This document shows, piece after piece, positions 43,747-54,539 of a DNA stretch of 64,000 bases. Positions within the stretch are counted from its first letter, which is position 1. Each line of letters starts with the position of its first letter. The position numbers and the translations under genes are program-made. The stretch is from Apoderus coryli (lineage: Eukaryota > Arthropoda > Insecta > Coleoptera > Attelabidae). The notes beneath the pieces are model-generated. The model did not search any database. It was given only the letters and a program-made list of their open reading frames with translations, and was not told the origin of the DNA. The DNA lies in NCBI GenBank assembly GCA_911728435.2, contig OU452198.1:39275902-39339901 (forward strand). The letters are read 5' to 3'.

Positions 43747-45436
43747 CACTCAGCAACCAAAATTTAGATCAAATTTAATGTGTTATAACTTTTTTTTCCA
43801 TTGTCCGATTTCAACCTTTTTTTACAAAATATAGATAATTGTTTCGGTTTTAATTAATTTTATTTAATTTTCAAAAATACAGTTTACGTGTTGAAATCTA
43901 CAGGAAAATAAAAAAGCATATTTTTGAAAAAGAAATAGAAGTTTTAAAAGTTAGTACCTCTTATAACAGCTAATATACGTCGAGTCATTCCTTTAATTAG
44001 GTTTTGGATATCCACTTGTGGAATATTACCCAATTCTCCTTCTAGAGCATTTCGTCGGAGTTGTTGAATAGTGAATAACTGTCCTCGGCGTTTTCTGATC
44101 GGTCTACCTAACATGTCCCATACATGTTCTATTGGATTAAAGTCAGGACTACGAGCGGGCCAGCGCATAACGTTGATTACAACCACTTCTAAATATTGGG
44201 CCACTATTCTGGCAGTATGTGGACGGGCATTGTCATGCATGAAAACGAATTCGTTACCGACAAATTGTGCAAAAACTACAACATGTTCTTCCAGAATTTC
44301 TTCAATGTACCTTTGGACAGTTAAAGTTCCTCTGTCAATAAAAACAAGTTTTGTTCGAGCGTCAAATGAAATACCGCCCCACACCATAATGGATCCACCA
44401 CCAAAGCTAACCCTTACGCTAAAACTACATTGGGCGAATCTCTCCCCTTGTCGTCTCCATACTCTTTCTCGTCCGTCAGGAGGCCTCAGGCAAAATCTGG
44501 ACTCGTCTGAAAAGAGAACTTGCCTCCACTCTTGAAGGTTCCAGTCAATGTGTTCTGTCTATTAACTCGATGCTGTCGGAGGAGCTCTGGCCCAGTTGCC
44601 GGTCTTCTGGCCCGTAAATTAACTGCATGAAGTCTTCTTCTTACTGTAATTTCATTGACAGCGTCTTGACGAACTCTTTGGAGTTCATTTCTTATCACTA
44701 CTACACTGGTATGCCGATCTCTGAAAACTGAGACTCTTATAAAGCGGTCAACAAGGGCTGAAGTAGCACGATTTCTTCCAGATCCAGATCTTCTACCATA
44801 ACTTCCAGTCTCACGAAACCTTGCAGCGGCTCTTTTTACGCTAGATTTTGTGAAACCTAACATATTCGCCACTTCTCTATAGGAATAACCAACATCATGA
44901 AGAGCAACGGCTCTAGCTGAATCTTCAGATGTCAAAGGCATCGTAAAATAAAAAATAAATTTGCAATTCACTCACGAAACGTTTTAAATGCTCTAAATGT
45001 CTGATAAAACTAATTGAGAAATGCAGAATACGTTTCCAAGGAAACCTAAACATTAAAAAAAAAATCCAGAGTGTTTTCAATAATTGTTGTAAAAAGTGCA
45101 ATGTTTATTTCAAAAATTCATATCACTTAAACCGATAACGATACAGAGAAGAATAAAACAGCAAAATGGTAAAAATGAATGAAACTGTACAGAAAAGGCA
45201 TATCCAGTGTAGTTTATGCTGCAAAATTACTCTACAGAGACAAACTTAAGAGAAAAAATATGCTTTTTTATTTTCCTCTAAACTGTATTTTTGAAAATTG
45301 AATAAAACTAATTAAAACAGAAACAATTATCTACATTTTGTAAAAAAAAGGTTGAAATCGGACTATGGAAGAAAAAGTTATAATACATTAAATTTGATCT
45401 AAACTTTGGTTGTCCCGATTTTAATGTCGGTGAGTG
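43747..45436. mobile_element. Tc1-like transposon with ~180-bp TIRs
   Basis: CACTCA at the left edge and TGAGTG at the right edge are flanked by TA (43745-43746 and 45437-45438). TIR similarity runs from about 43754 to 43925 and from 45260 to 45420, with TTTAGATCAAATTTAATGT, TCCGATTTCAACC and AATAAAAAAGCATATTTTT blocks inverse to each other. The right arm has about 18 bp (CGACATTAAAATCGGGA) that the left arm lacks. One transposase pseudogene lies inside on the minus strand. The length of 1690 bp is usual for Tc1-like elements. Confidence 0.9.
43944..44941 (-). pseudogene. Tc1-like transposase (DD34E), one frameshift
   Basis: MPLTSEDSARAVALHDVGYS opens at 44941. YREVANMLGFTKSSVKRAAA is the first helix-turn-helix and VNEITVRRRLHAVNLRARRP the second. 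After RQHRVNR a small deletion shifts the frame near 44565, and VLFSDESRFCL with the first catalytic Asp continues in the new frame, followed by GGGSIMVWGGI. The final part from 44387 holds FMHDNARPHTA (second Asp), WPARSPDFNPIEHVWDML (catalytic Glu) and the C-terminus RRILAVIRGTNF. The protein cuts the element at TA sites. All three catalytic residues remain, only the shift inactivates it. Confidence 0.93.
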
Positions 45437-45439
45437 TAG

Positions 45440-47225
45440 TTTTTTGTGGAATGATACTAACTGTATTTGTTGGATTTTTCCAATTTGGTAGGTTTTTGGT
45501 GATTATCAATTATCAAATTACACTTCTTTTCACAAATCGCAGAGCACAAAATAAATCTTAAAGCAATTAAGCACGAAATGGTCGCTCCACGCGTAGGAAA
45601 ACCGTTACGAGGTTACATTCGCTACTCGCGAAATGCGCGGGAGGCGGAAAATACTAAGAAAGAATAGCGAATATGCATATTAAATTCAAAAAAGCGAATG
45701 TGGTATCTATAGTGGTCATAATGCTAATAAAGGAGAGCGAATGTGCATTCTCATGAAACATTCGTTAGTGAGAAGATGTCGAAAATGTATTGAGGTGGGT
45801 GAATTACATTTCGAGCAATTTTTATGATTTTACCATTGATTTTCTTTAATTTTGTTATTGTTGTTGAAAGTCACTAAATAAATTTCTTATTTTCGTTCTT
45901 GTTTAATTTTTTTTCAGAAATCAGTAGGTATTTTAATTTTTTACTTGTAAACGGTGTGTCAAACAAAATAAAGTAGAGTCTTTTTTTGGTGAAAATTGAA
46001 CAAAGGATTCTAGAAATAATTTTTGCTCCTAAAAAAATCACTAGCGTACCATATTTTTCATTACCTACAATTGTGCAATGATCTGACCATACGCACGCCA
46101 CTGGTGGAAGTAAAATAATAATTTGTACTTGAAAATATGCATCTAAATTATATTATATCCAAGCATGCCAAATTTCATTTAAATATCTAAACTACCTACC
46201 TAGTTTTAAAAATATTAATAAATTTAGATTAGATAAATGTATGTTTATTGAGAATTAACTCCTAACTTTCTATCCAATATTTCAATAATCGATAATATAA
46301 TGTTCGTTCTATCCAGACGTTTGTGACACTGGTACAAGGAAAACTCGATTGTTCTGCCTGTTTCACGTGCTTCCGTTTTGCCAGCAGCGGCAGCAAAAAC
46401 AATAAACTTAAAACAAACGGAAAGACATACCTACAAAAAATATCTACCATCTACAAACAATGCCGCGCTTAGCTGAATCAGAGAGGAAAGTTTAACCGGA
46501 AGTCCATTCACTGCTATCGTGGACTGGCAATTTGTTTTTGTGTCTCACGATTTTGTTATAATTACCAATTTAAATGGGGAGTTGTCTGATTTTAGCTAAA
46601 TACGACTTCGGATATTAGAATAAAAGGTTCTTTTGGTTATTTGCTTTAAATTTTTGCGTGACAGTCTATTAATATGCCAGGTTTGTGTTAAAAGATTTAA
46701 ATTTCTATATTCACTTTAGTTAAGTTTTTGAAACGTAGTCGCAAAAATTCTGGCATTATAAGAAACAGTCTGTCTATAAATCCTTCTTATACAGGCCCCA
46801 ATCAACATGTCCACACCTCACGAAGGAGTAGTAACCCAGCTCTGAATTTTACAGGGTCTAATCTTGGCGATTTCGTGTACATCCAAGTCGCGTTTGACAA
46901 AACCATCTTCGCAAAAATTATCTTAACTAGATATTCCATCCGATACTAGATAATGGCTTTTTAATATGCCCTCAGGAAGACGAGTGCAGTTGTTTAAAGA
47001 TGATGAAGATATCACAGTCAGAAACATGGGAGAGGGTGCTCACACTGCGCTATGGAACACGGGTCGACACGCTAATCGTTTTTAGCGGTAATTACGGAAA
47101 AATTCTGTGAAACTTCGATTAATCGTAGTGACAGGAGCACGCAGTTAACCCTAGGAATACTGATATGGTAATTTTTACCTGAACGAAAAGACACAAACTA
47201 AGTTATACTTGATTACACACCTGTA
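45440..47225. other. interval without a supported gene
   Basis: GCGAAT-containing repeats lie near 45630-45790 and the stretch 45580-45640 is richer in G+C. On the minus strand near 46290-46400 a frame reads GKTEARETGRTIEFSLYQCH without stops for about 50 codons, unrecognised. A 73-codon plus frame at 46728 has no domain. Confidence 0.3.
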
Positions 47226-47290
47226 ACGTACTCATGGACAATAATAATAAAATAATATCTTTATTGTTCTTTAAAATAAATACATCTTAT
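47226..47290 (-). repeat. LINE 3' end with TTA microsatellite
   Basis: On the minus strand AATAAAGATATTATTTTATTATTATTG at low complexity ends the segment. This is the jockey/CR1-like tail type seen elsewhere here. The associated coding part was not recognised. Confidence 0.4.
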
Positions 47291-47539
47291 AACAAGAGTA
47301 TAATTACCTACATAAATCTTAAAGATCCAAAAGAGAAAAGAACTACAACAATATATCAGAGAGAAAAACCAATACTTTAAATTGATAAATTCTGGGGATC
47401 GAGACCTAGAGTCACAATGTGGATATATACTAGTATCAGAAGGCCTAAAACAGATGACAGCAAAGCTTAAGTTGAGTAAGGTTCCAAGGGCCATTACTAG
47501 AGTATATATCTCCTGACACTGCTAACAAACGCACGTCAA

Positions 47540-48060
47540 GATCTGAAAGAAAATTTTCAGTGAGCAATGAAAACAACCAGCGAGTGTCGAGATCAGACGT
47601 CACCTGTGGTAAGAGGCAGTCCGTAAACTCTAATTCTGCAGGCTGGGTGAGATCATCATGGAAGATTCAGTGTTGGCTCAAAGACCATATAAGGCGCACG
47701 ATTGGAATATATTGCAGAAGCATAAGGCAGCAAATCACATATGGCGAATCATACTGTCATCCATAAATCTGAACATTCTGGAAAATCCATCGCCGCGAAA
47801 GAAATCGTCCGCGGAAATATCGGAAAGCTGTGAAGAGAGTGAGAATATGTGGAGGAGTCGGTGCAGCAATTGATATGTGAGTGCGTTTGAAGTTATGGAA
47901 ATCTATACCAGGAGAACAGTGAAAAACGCTGGAGCCGAATAGAACGGTACCTTGGGCGATGTCGCTGACCTTTCCATTAAACTGGGATTATCGATATCCT
48001 AGGGCTTCCGTTGGCTAGCAGACTGGTGACACATAAGTGACCCAGCGACATTCTAGTTGT
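47540..48060 (+). pseudogene. possible LINE RNase H-region remnant
   Basis: One frame reads EYVEESVQQLICECV, a stop, KLWKSIPGEQ. This resembles the Cys/His-containing tail after RNase H in R1/jockey-type ORF2 (ESxxHLLCEC). Nothing else confirms it. Treat as low confidence. Confidence 0.25.
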
Positions 48061-48069
48061 TAAGTCCTC

Positions 48070-49095
48070 CTTATAGAGTAAGATTCTTATGTAGAATGGT
48101 GTTGATTTCACCTAGCTTGGGCTTAGATATTTGACGAATTAGAGATACGACGCTTTTCGATGAACAATAACCAAAATCGATTCAATGTGAAATCGATAAA
48201 ATAAAAAATTCCAGAAATCCAATAGTTTTTATCGCAAATCGGTATAGTACTTTCCGAATCGGTAGATATACCGATAAATCGGTAATGTTGGCAACACTAT
48301 ATCGAGAACTGACGAATAACGAAGGTCTGGCAGCCACGGGCTCTTAGACTACTATACACAGATCCAATGGATCACTGATCTTAAACAGAATAGTATGACG
48401 TGGCATTCGACAATAATCTAGATGAAGCCTAAATGTAAGCTACAGTTAGGCTTTGTATGGACGTGTGAGCCAAAATTGGAAATATATTGGAACAACGTCA
48501 GTAGATAAAAAGTCTCAAATTTATACATAAATGTGCAGTCTATCAAATTTCACCAAAAAATTAAATAAATTCTATCCTATGTATCAAATTCGTATCATGT
48601 TAGTAAATTGTAATAATCCAAATGTTATCCATTTCCGAATTTCTATTTAAAAACTGTAATTGCACCAAAATTCCCATTTTAGATATAAATCTCATTGCTT
48701 GGCTTTATTTCATGGTTTCAATTTATATTTAAATCACGCTATATTGAGCTGAAAAGCAAGCAAACACGCGAAACCGACGTTTTTTGTTTCGAATGTTCTG
48801 TCTTCGCTATCTTCCGTTCTATTAGCTTTTAGCTATTTTTCTGTTTTCTAGACTTTAGAGTTAAATGCTTGTCGTTTGAATAAGAAGAGAAAAATGTTTA
48901 TCGCATTATCTAAGTTTAAATACGTATACATGGTGTTTCACTGGAAAACGAGACATAGGACGATTAATTTGAAAACTCTCGGTTATCCAGGAAGTCTATA
49001 CCTATTTCCTTATTTTAAATCGAACACACTGCATATTATTATATTTTTAGACTTTTAGATTTAATTTCTACTACTTTTAATGCATAATTAAAGGT
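48070..49095. other. interval without a supported gene
   Basis: No gene seen. Several CGATAAATCGGTA-type short repeats occur near 48230-48290. Confidence 0.35.
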
Positions 49096-49117
49096 TGGAT
49101 TTCAACCGACTCTTCGA

Positions 49118-49850
49118 TTATGTTGACCTCCCACATTTTATTTGCTTCTTTACGAATGCCTGGCTAGATAACTTTTCACTTGGGTCCTTATAAGCTCGAT
49201 AGGATTGAGCTCGCAATGATACGGCGTTAATCGTGATAAGATGAGAGAGGTTCTTGTCTATAGCTATTTCTTTATCAAACGCGATATTTTTCTGTGTTAA
49301 CCAATCAACAATGTCAGCTTTTCTTCCACGATGGTAAGTTTTTATTAATTGCGAGCTTGCATTGTCTATAACTATCATTTGTTAGAAATATTGCTCGAAA
49401 ACGTCTGCAGTCATCTCTTCATGATAATCGGTAGTTTTCTGTGATTCAAAGTCTAACAGTCCTTCATCAATAATGTCATTGTCATTTCCGATATGAACAA
49501 TAACTATAGTCGCCGTCCTTTTCCCTACTGACCACCGTTTCATGAGTGCTTGTCCAGAGCTTTTTATCCTTCCATACCTTTACCACAGTGTATCCTTCGT
49601 TAATCCATGGTCCATCTAAGTAGAAAATGTTCCGTTTTTCGTTTATCATCTTCTTATAGACTTAAGGTAAACTCACCCATAACAAATAATTGCTTCTTTA
49701 TCGATGAGTTTATATCTTCGATCTTGTTTTTCCCAACAAAAATTACAATATCGAAGAGTTTTCCATAATTTTGTTCTACTTATAATAGGAGCAAAGGCAT
49801 CGTCATCCTCAAATCGCTCCATGAATTTTGAATTAAAATGTCCAGGTTTT
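49118..49850 (-). pseudogene. DDE transposase (DDE_3-like), heavily decayed
   Basis: Reading the minus strand from 49850: RFEDDDAFAPIISRTKLWKT, KQDRRYKLIDKEAI, then FYLDGPWINEGYTVVKVWKD (first acid in a LDxxWINEGY block), KRRL..FIS in a shifted frame, TTDYHEEMTADVFEQYF, MIVIDNASSQ (second acid) and KADIVDWLTQKNIAFDKE. This order is typical of a DDE_3-type transposase family widespread in insect genomes. The third acid region is not seen in the remaining 3' part. Several frameshifts and stops. Open stretch at 49118-49378. Confidence 0.7.
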
Positions 49851-50114
49851 GACCAGACGAGTAATCTTGTGTGACTTGTTAGTCTTACCTTACCTTACCT
49901 GTGACTTGATAGTCTTACCTTAGTTTCCTAGAAACGTATCCTCATCGCGTAAAGATCGATCATTTAAAATTTTCTAGAATATCTTAATACTGTCGAATCA
50001 GATCAAATGTAATTTCTTTGCTTTTACAAATCAACAAATAAAATGTCGTGTGAATAATATAGAAAACTTCCACAGGCAACTTAACAAAGCTTCTGGCTAA
50101 ATAAATTTACAACA

Positions 50115-50195
50115 GCTAACGTTTCGCGCGTTTAATCGCATTTACGCAAAGTGGGTCTGAAGAAGCTGACAAAATAATCAGCGAAATGCTAACTA
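50115..50195. other. paired hammerhead-like motifs, inverted
   Basis: Plus strand: CTGAAGA (50157-50163), A, GCTGA-loop-TCAGC, GAAAT (50183-50187), GCTAAC. Minus strand, from the facing piece 50115-50135: GCGCGAAACGTTAGC. The two ends are inverse to each other (GCTAAC...GTTAGC). Same architecture as 42092-42126. Confidence 0.4.
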
Positions 50196-50739
50196 CTGCT
50201 AGCTTGACGCAGGATTTATCAAGAAGCATTGTTTCCATGCAAAAAAAATAAATAAATATAAAAAACTTTACGACAGTAATTAAAAGTTTAAGTAGCTTGA
50301 AAATTAAAGACATGATCTCGATAATGGACGCAGTATCACTCTCTTTGTACAAGGCCACTGGAGAATAAACTGTTACAATGGGTATTAAAAATGCGAACAA
50401 GCAAAAATAGCTCAAGCAGAACTGCAAAATGTACGATTCCCATTATTTTAAGTGCACAACAAGACTTTTGTGATGACATATTTTGTAGTTGTAAATGCTG
50501 ATGGTTGAAATGGTAATTACACGAAATTGTATGTGTATACAGGGTGTTTGCTAACTGTTATTATGTTATGTAGCAGCTGATAATAGCACTTATTGGCCTT
50601 AAAAATTAAAAACTATTCAACAACAACTGCCCGTTTCGAAAACGTTGTTATTATTTTTTTTTTCTTTCTTGGAATATAAGGTTCTATTTTAAAAGGGATT
50701 TTTTTTCTTTTGAAATATTTCTTTATTTCTCGTCAATGT

Positions 50740-50771
50740 ACGACGTTTCGGCTCTTTAGCCTTCCTCAGGT
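50740..50771 (-). other. hammerhead-like motif (CTGAGGA-hairpin-GAAAC)
   Basis: On the minus strand CTGAGGA, A, GGCT-AAAG-AGCC, GAAAC, GTCG. It lies about 550 bp upstream of, and opposite in strand to, the GIY-YIG fragment at 51290-51430. Confidence 0.5.
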
Positions 50772-51299
50772 ACATCTCTTTTCTAAAAAATTTTAAAATT
50801 AGAGTAAAACTAAAAACAAGCAATTGGTACATTTACAAAACATCACAACGACATTCAGGTAATATCACATATAACAACATAACAATTACATATATATATA
50901 TTTTTATTTATTTAGTTTTTCTGGATTTTTTTTTTTGTTTATTTTTACCTTACCAACATCGCATGTTTCTATAGACCATTATTTTGGTGTATACCACTTT
51001 TAGGAGGTATTTTTGTTTGAATAAAAATTTTTATTCATTGATATGTATATAGGTATCAGTTGTATTTTTTGTATATATTTATTTTATATTACTACTTTAT
51101 CAAACACTACCACGTCGTTTATGACGGTTGTATTAGAAATTTTTCTATGGATAGTGATTTTTACTTATTAACTTTGAGAACAAACATTTACATTTTTATT
51201 AGATATTGTTGCTGGTTTGATATGTTATATATGATATTATTATTATCCCATTTATTGAGAGCTTATCACAAAAGATTAGGGCGTGTTTCAGAGTTTTCC

Positions 51300-51430
51300 A
51301 CAGTAGATTAAAAGATAAAACTCCAAAGGATAGGCTCTCAGGTGTTGTGTACGGAATCCCATGCGAATGTGGTAAAATGCACGTTGGACAGACGAAGCAG
51401 TATATTCAGAGGAGAGTTAGCCAAACTATT
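51300..51430 (+). pseudogene. Penelope-like element GIY-YIG fragment
   Basis: Translation reads LKDKTPKDRLSGVVYGIPCE, then CGKMHVGQTKQYIQRRVSQ. VVYxIPC..C...YVGQTK..L..R is the GIY-YIG endonuclease start of Penelope-like retroelements, which follows their reverse transcriptase. Only this segment is left; the sequence diverges after VSQ. A hammerhead-like motif follows on the same strand at 51722-51754, a known arrangement in Penelope-like long terminal repeats. Confidence 0.75.
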
Positions 51431-51720
51431 TTTTGTATAATTGCTATGCGATACCTAAACTTAAGTGAATATTTTGTCTATAGTAGGATCATGAATTATT
51501 CTCTTAGTATGTACGTGTCGATAAATGTTGCTTCATTGAAGATTATTATTATTGTTTGTTGTTTTGTTTTTTGTACCTGACTACGCTTAAGGTAATTTTA
51601 ATTATTGATTTTTTTTTACATTTTTATGGATTCTTTCTGTGTCCTAATTTAAACACAGTGAATTCTATTTTAGTATACTTAATTGTAAGTTTGTGTAATT
51701 TGTGTATTTTCATTGTATTG

Positions 51721-51760
51721 CCTGAGGAAGCAGCAATATAGCTTCGAAATGTCGCATTTT
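51721..51760 (+). other. hammerhead-like motif between two GIY-YIG pieces
   Basis: CTGAGGA (51722-51728), then an AGC...GCT stem and CGAAATGTCG. The stem is short and the last core base is T. Confidence 0.4.
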
Positions 51761-51839
51761 TGAATAGTTCTGGTGTTTTCTTTGTCCTCTACCTTATGAA
51801 ATAACAATAACAATATATATATATATAACAATAACAAAA

Positions 51840-52146
51840 TAACAATATGATATTATTGTAAACTTGGCTAAGATATTGTATGTCTGTTCTATCATTAATA
51901 GTGTTTGTATTTTTTGTTTATGTGAATCATCTCCAATATTTCTCTTTTACTCCTATCTTGTTCTTTTGTTAGTATTGTGGTTCTGTCAAAATCAAATTGA
52001 TGGTTGTGTGATTGGGTATGTTTTTTGAGTGCTGTTTGTCCTAAGTGATTAGTCAACCGTTTTTCCAAGTATTGTTTTGTTAGTTCGACGTAGGTAGCAT
52101 TACAGTCTTTGCGTGGTATGTTGTATACTACATGGGTATTCTTCAT
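51840..52146 (-). pseudogene. Penelope-like element GIY-YIG domain, opposite strand
   Basis: MKNTHVVYNIPRKDCNATYV, ELTKQYLEKRLTNHL, then KKHTQSHNHQFDFDRTTILT and SKREILEMIHI, continued past a stop by NDRTDIQYLSQVYNNI. This is a nearly complete GIY-YIG domain: the VVYNIP and TYV pair, R in the helix, H..QF block and E in REILEM. The expected GQTK at the catalytic loop is ELTK here. It faces the plus-strand fragment at 51300-51430 about 400 bp away. Confidence 0.82.
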
Positions 52147-52455
52147 TTTTGGTATTTTTTATTTCTGCTTTGGATATTGCAGTCTTCAGTGTAGTTGTTA
52201 TACGTATCTTGCCGAATTATCTACGAAGATGAAAGCATCTACTTCGTGGTCAAGTTATTCGATGCTAAAAGCAACTCTTAATAAAAAATACCAAAAATTA
52301 CGAGCTCTCCTAAAGCGACAGTCGGACAAACAAGTCAGTAATTTTAAAGTAAAAAATAATTGCATATAATTTTTTTTGTTGTTACTTTTAGATTGCTTTA
52401 ATTTTTGGTAGCGCTGGGGCATACCGTAACGAACTGTACAAACGGAGTTTATATA

Positions 52456-53607
52456 CAGGATGATTCCTCCTGAGTGGCCTATTCAAAGTTCTTGGGAACT
52501 ACAAAAGACATGTTGCTGAAACTTTCTTTAGGTTTCGGTAATGTCGGAAAGGTTTTTTATTGATGTGCTATTTCTGAGTTTATATTACTTCCGGTTATAC
52601 TTTGTTATTTTAAATGGAAGGACCACATTTTTAATTTTTTTCAGATTCCCTATAAAATTTGAAAGCCACTTTGTTAAGCATTCCCTATACCTAAATCTAA
52701 CAGATTTTTCCCTACAATTTTTTTGCGAAAATGTTGACATTTTTCGACTACTACAAAAAAAAACAATATTTTTATGATTATTTCATTCAAGCTAGCAAAA
52801 TTTTAGAATACATTAGAGGGAATACTGTGTATACAAATAATATAGTTCAAGGTCGTCAGGCAGTTGCAGAACAAGATTTACTTAAATTTAAACTTAAACC
52901 ATGTGTTTACTAGGAAAAGTCAATTTTTTAACTAGAATGGTATATATTTCGTCTATTACTAATGCCTTCCCTACTAAATTTTGCTTCATCAGTCCAAATG
53001 ATTTTTTTTTGTGAATTCTGGATCCTCATGTGTATGAAGCAACAAACTCTCACAAAATTGAGCTCGATGTTCTGCATCTTGCGGGTATAGAGCTATTGTA
53101 CAGTTGAATATTTAAAATTATTAAATTTGTTTTTCCTTAAAATACGCTGGATGGAACTGTAAGCAATACCTGATTCTTCAGCTTCTGAATGTATGGAAGC
53201 ATCGGGATTTGCAATGAAATAACTTAATATGTCAACTACAACATCTCCATTTGATGTAACGCGTTGTGTGGCTCGTCTATTAATATTTCGACTTCCAAAT
53301 CATATAAAATTTCTCTGTAATCTTCTAAATTTCTTTGGCTTCAATGGCGTTAATTCAGGATAGGTACATAGTATTAAACGTGTTACATGTCCTACTAATA
53401 ACTTGATTGCGCTGTCCATAGATTTGAAATAAATTAAAAACAAATTGGTATGTTAAACAAACTGCGGTATAACCGGAAGTAATATAAACCCGGAAATAGT
53501 GCATCAATATAGAACCTTTCCGATATTACCGAACCCCAAAGTTTCAGCAACATCTCTTTTGTAGTTCCCGAGAACTTTGAATAGGCCACTCAGCATGAAT
53601 CACCCTG
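52456..53607. mobile_element. DNA transposon with ~150-bp TIRs (CAGGRTGATTC)
   Basis: The left end CAGGATGATTCCTCCTGAGT and right end, read in reverse CAGGGTGATTCATGCTGAGT, continue as inverted repeats through GGCCTATTCAAAGTTC, AACTACAAAAG, CGGTAATGTCGGAAAGG-type blocks to TATTACTTCCGGTTATAC. TATA lies outside both ends. The inside holds a minus-strand transposase remnant. A second right end of the same family is at 60898-61056. Confidence 0.88.
52960..53440 (-). pseudogene. DDE transposase fragment of the CAGGRTGATTC element
   Basis: The minus strand reads NINRRATQRVTSNGDVVVDI, SYFIANPDASIHSEAEESGI, YSSIQRILRKNKF (helix-turn-helix), a stop, LYPQDAEHRAQFCESLLLHT and HEDPEFTKK, then after a frameshift WTDEAKFSREG with the first catalytic Asp. 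The remaining catalytic domain is gone and replaced by 52600-52915, which carries a 60-codon plus-strand frame I do not recognise. Confidence 0.75.
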
Positions 53608-53739
53608 TATATAGAAAATACATTAAGGCCAACAAAGTTCAATAATTCTTGTTTGTTATTTAAATACCAAAATGGAAAAGGCTGCAAACAAGTGGTAGGA
53701 ATTTATCATGCAGTTTGGTAAAATGCCTCAAATTGCCTA

Positions 53740-54428
53740 TTAGTTTGACCTGCGCACTTTGTAAGAAAGCTAATAAACTGTGGTATCTGATACAGAGAGC
53801 TTTGAAATCGAGATCAAACTCTCTAATATTGCAATTGTATAAATCGTATGTCAGACCACTATTGGAATATGCCAACAGCGTTTGGTCCCCCTACTTCATT
53901 AAGGACATAGAGGCATTATTGGAAAGGGTTCAGAGGAGATTCACTAAGCTACCTCATGCACTTAGCCATATACCATATGAGGAGCGATTGAGGCTTTTAA
54001 ATTTGACATGTCTTTATGATCGACGACAACGAGGCGATCTAATTCAAACATACAAGATACTTAGTGGCTACTACTCGGTGAATCTCGATGTATTTCATCC
54101 TGCTAGAAATCCTAATCTGCGTGGCAATAGTAAGAAACTTGACAAGGAGAGATGTGCTAGACTTCGTCGGAAGAATTTTATAACAAACAGAGTTGTATAT
54201 GCATGGAATTCATTACCTGAAGAGGTGATAATGGCGCAAACGGTTGACAGCTTTAAGAACAGGCTGGACAATTTCATGCAGGACCATGGCGATCAGTTGG
54301 TCCACTACTCGCTATAGAAGATTAGTGAGGATGACATCAATATTTCAAAAACCTCAAATTAGGAACTGAGAAACAGTGTCATCGGTTTTACCGTTTACTG
54401 TTTTGCGACTAATAATAATAATAATAAT
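53740..54428 (+). pseudogene. LINE ORF2 C-terminal part, intact frame, TAA tail
   Basis: One open frame to the stop at 54315 encodes KANKLWYLIQRALKSRS, LYKSYVRPLLEYANSVWSPY, LLERVQRRFTKLP, YEERLRLLNLTCLYDRRQRG, DLIQTYKILSGYY and the C-terminus RRKNFITNRVVYAWNSLPEEV, FKNRLDNFM. These blocks follow the RT palm in jockey/CR1-like elements. The palm itself is missing, so the copy is 5'-truncated at about 53740 and dead despite its clean frame. The 3' end is a (TAA)n run at 54410-54428, typical of CR1/L2/I-type tails. Confidence 0.88.
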
Positions 54429-54439
54429 TGTTGCCAAAT

Positions 54440-54535
54440 ATTTAAATTTACCAAATCCTCTGCGACCATTTTTGTTGACTCTGGCGCAGATTTGAGTAGT
54501 TTGGAATATTGGAATAACAGGTTTTTCGGCGTCAA
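54440..54535 (+). pseudogene. LTR-element protease motif fragment
   Basis: FKFTKSSATIFVDSGADLSS contains the VDSGAD active-site signature of retroelement aspartic proteases. Only about 30 codons are readable. It directly follows the LINE tail, so the LINE may have inserted in an older LTR element. Weak but specific. Confidence 0.45.
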
Positions 54536-54539
54536 AATT

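Noticed and set aside
43634..43834. 66-codon plus-strand frame across the left end of the Tc1-like element
   Set aside because: It spans the element boundary and its second half is TIR sequence.
44071..44535. 154-codon plus-strand open frame
   Set aside because: Shadow of the Tc1-like transposase on the minus strand.
46290..46450. Minus-strand frame with GKTEARETGRTIEFSL, possible exon
   Set aside because: Only about 50 codons, no domain, no convincing acceptor or donor pair.
50116..50427. 103-codon minus-strand frame rich in hydrophobic residues, resembling a membrane protein
   Set aside because: It overlaps the paired hammerhead-like repeats, lacks recognisable family motifs and its hydrophobicity is expected from T-rich codons.
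51800..51850. AT/AAC-rich stretch resembling a short tandem array
   Set aside because: Simple low-complexity sequence; no spacer-repeat order, and CRISPR arrays do not occur in animal nuclear genomes.
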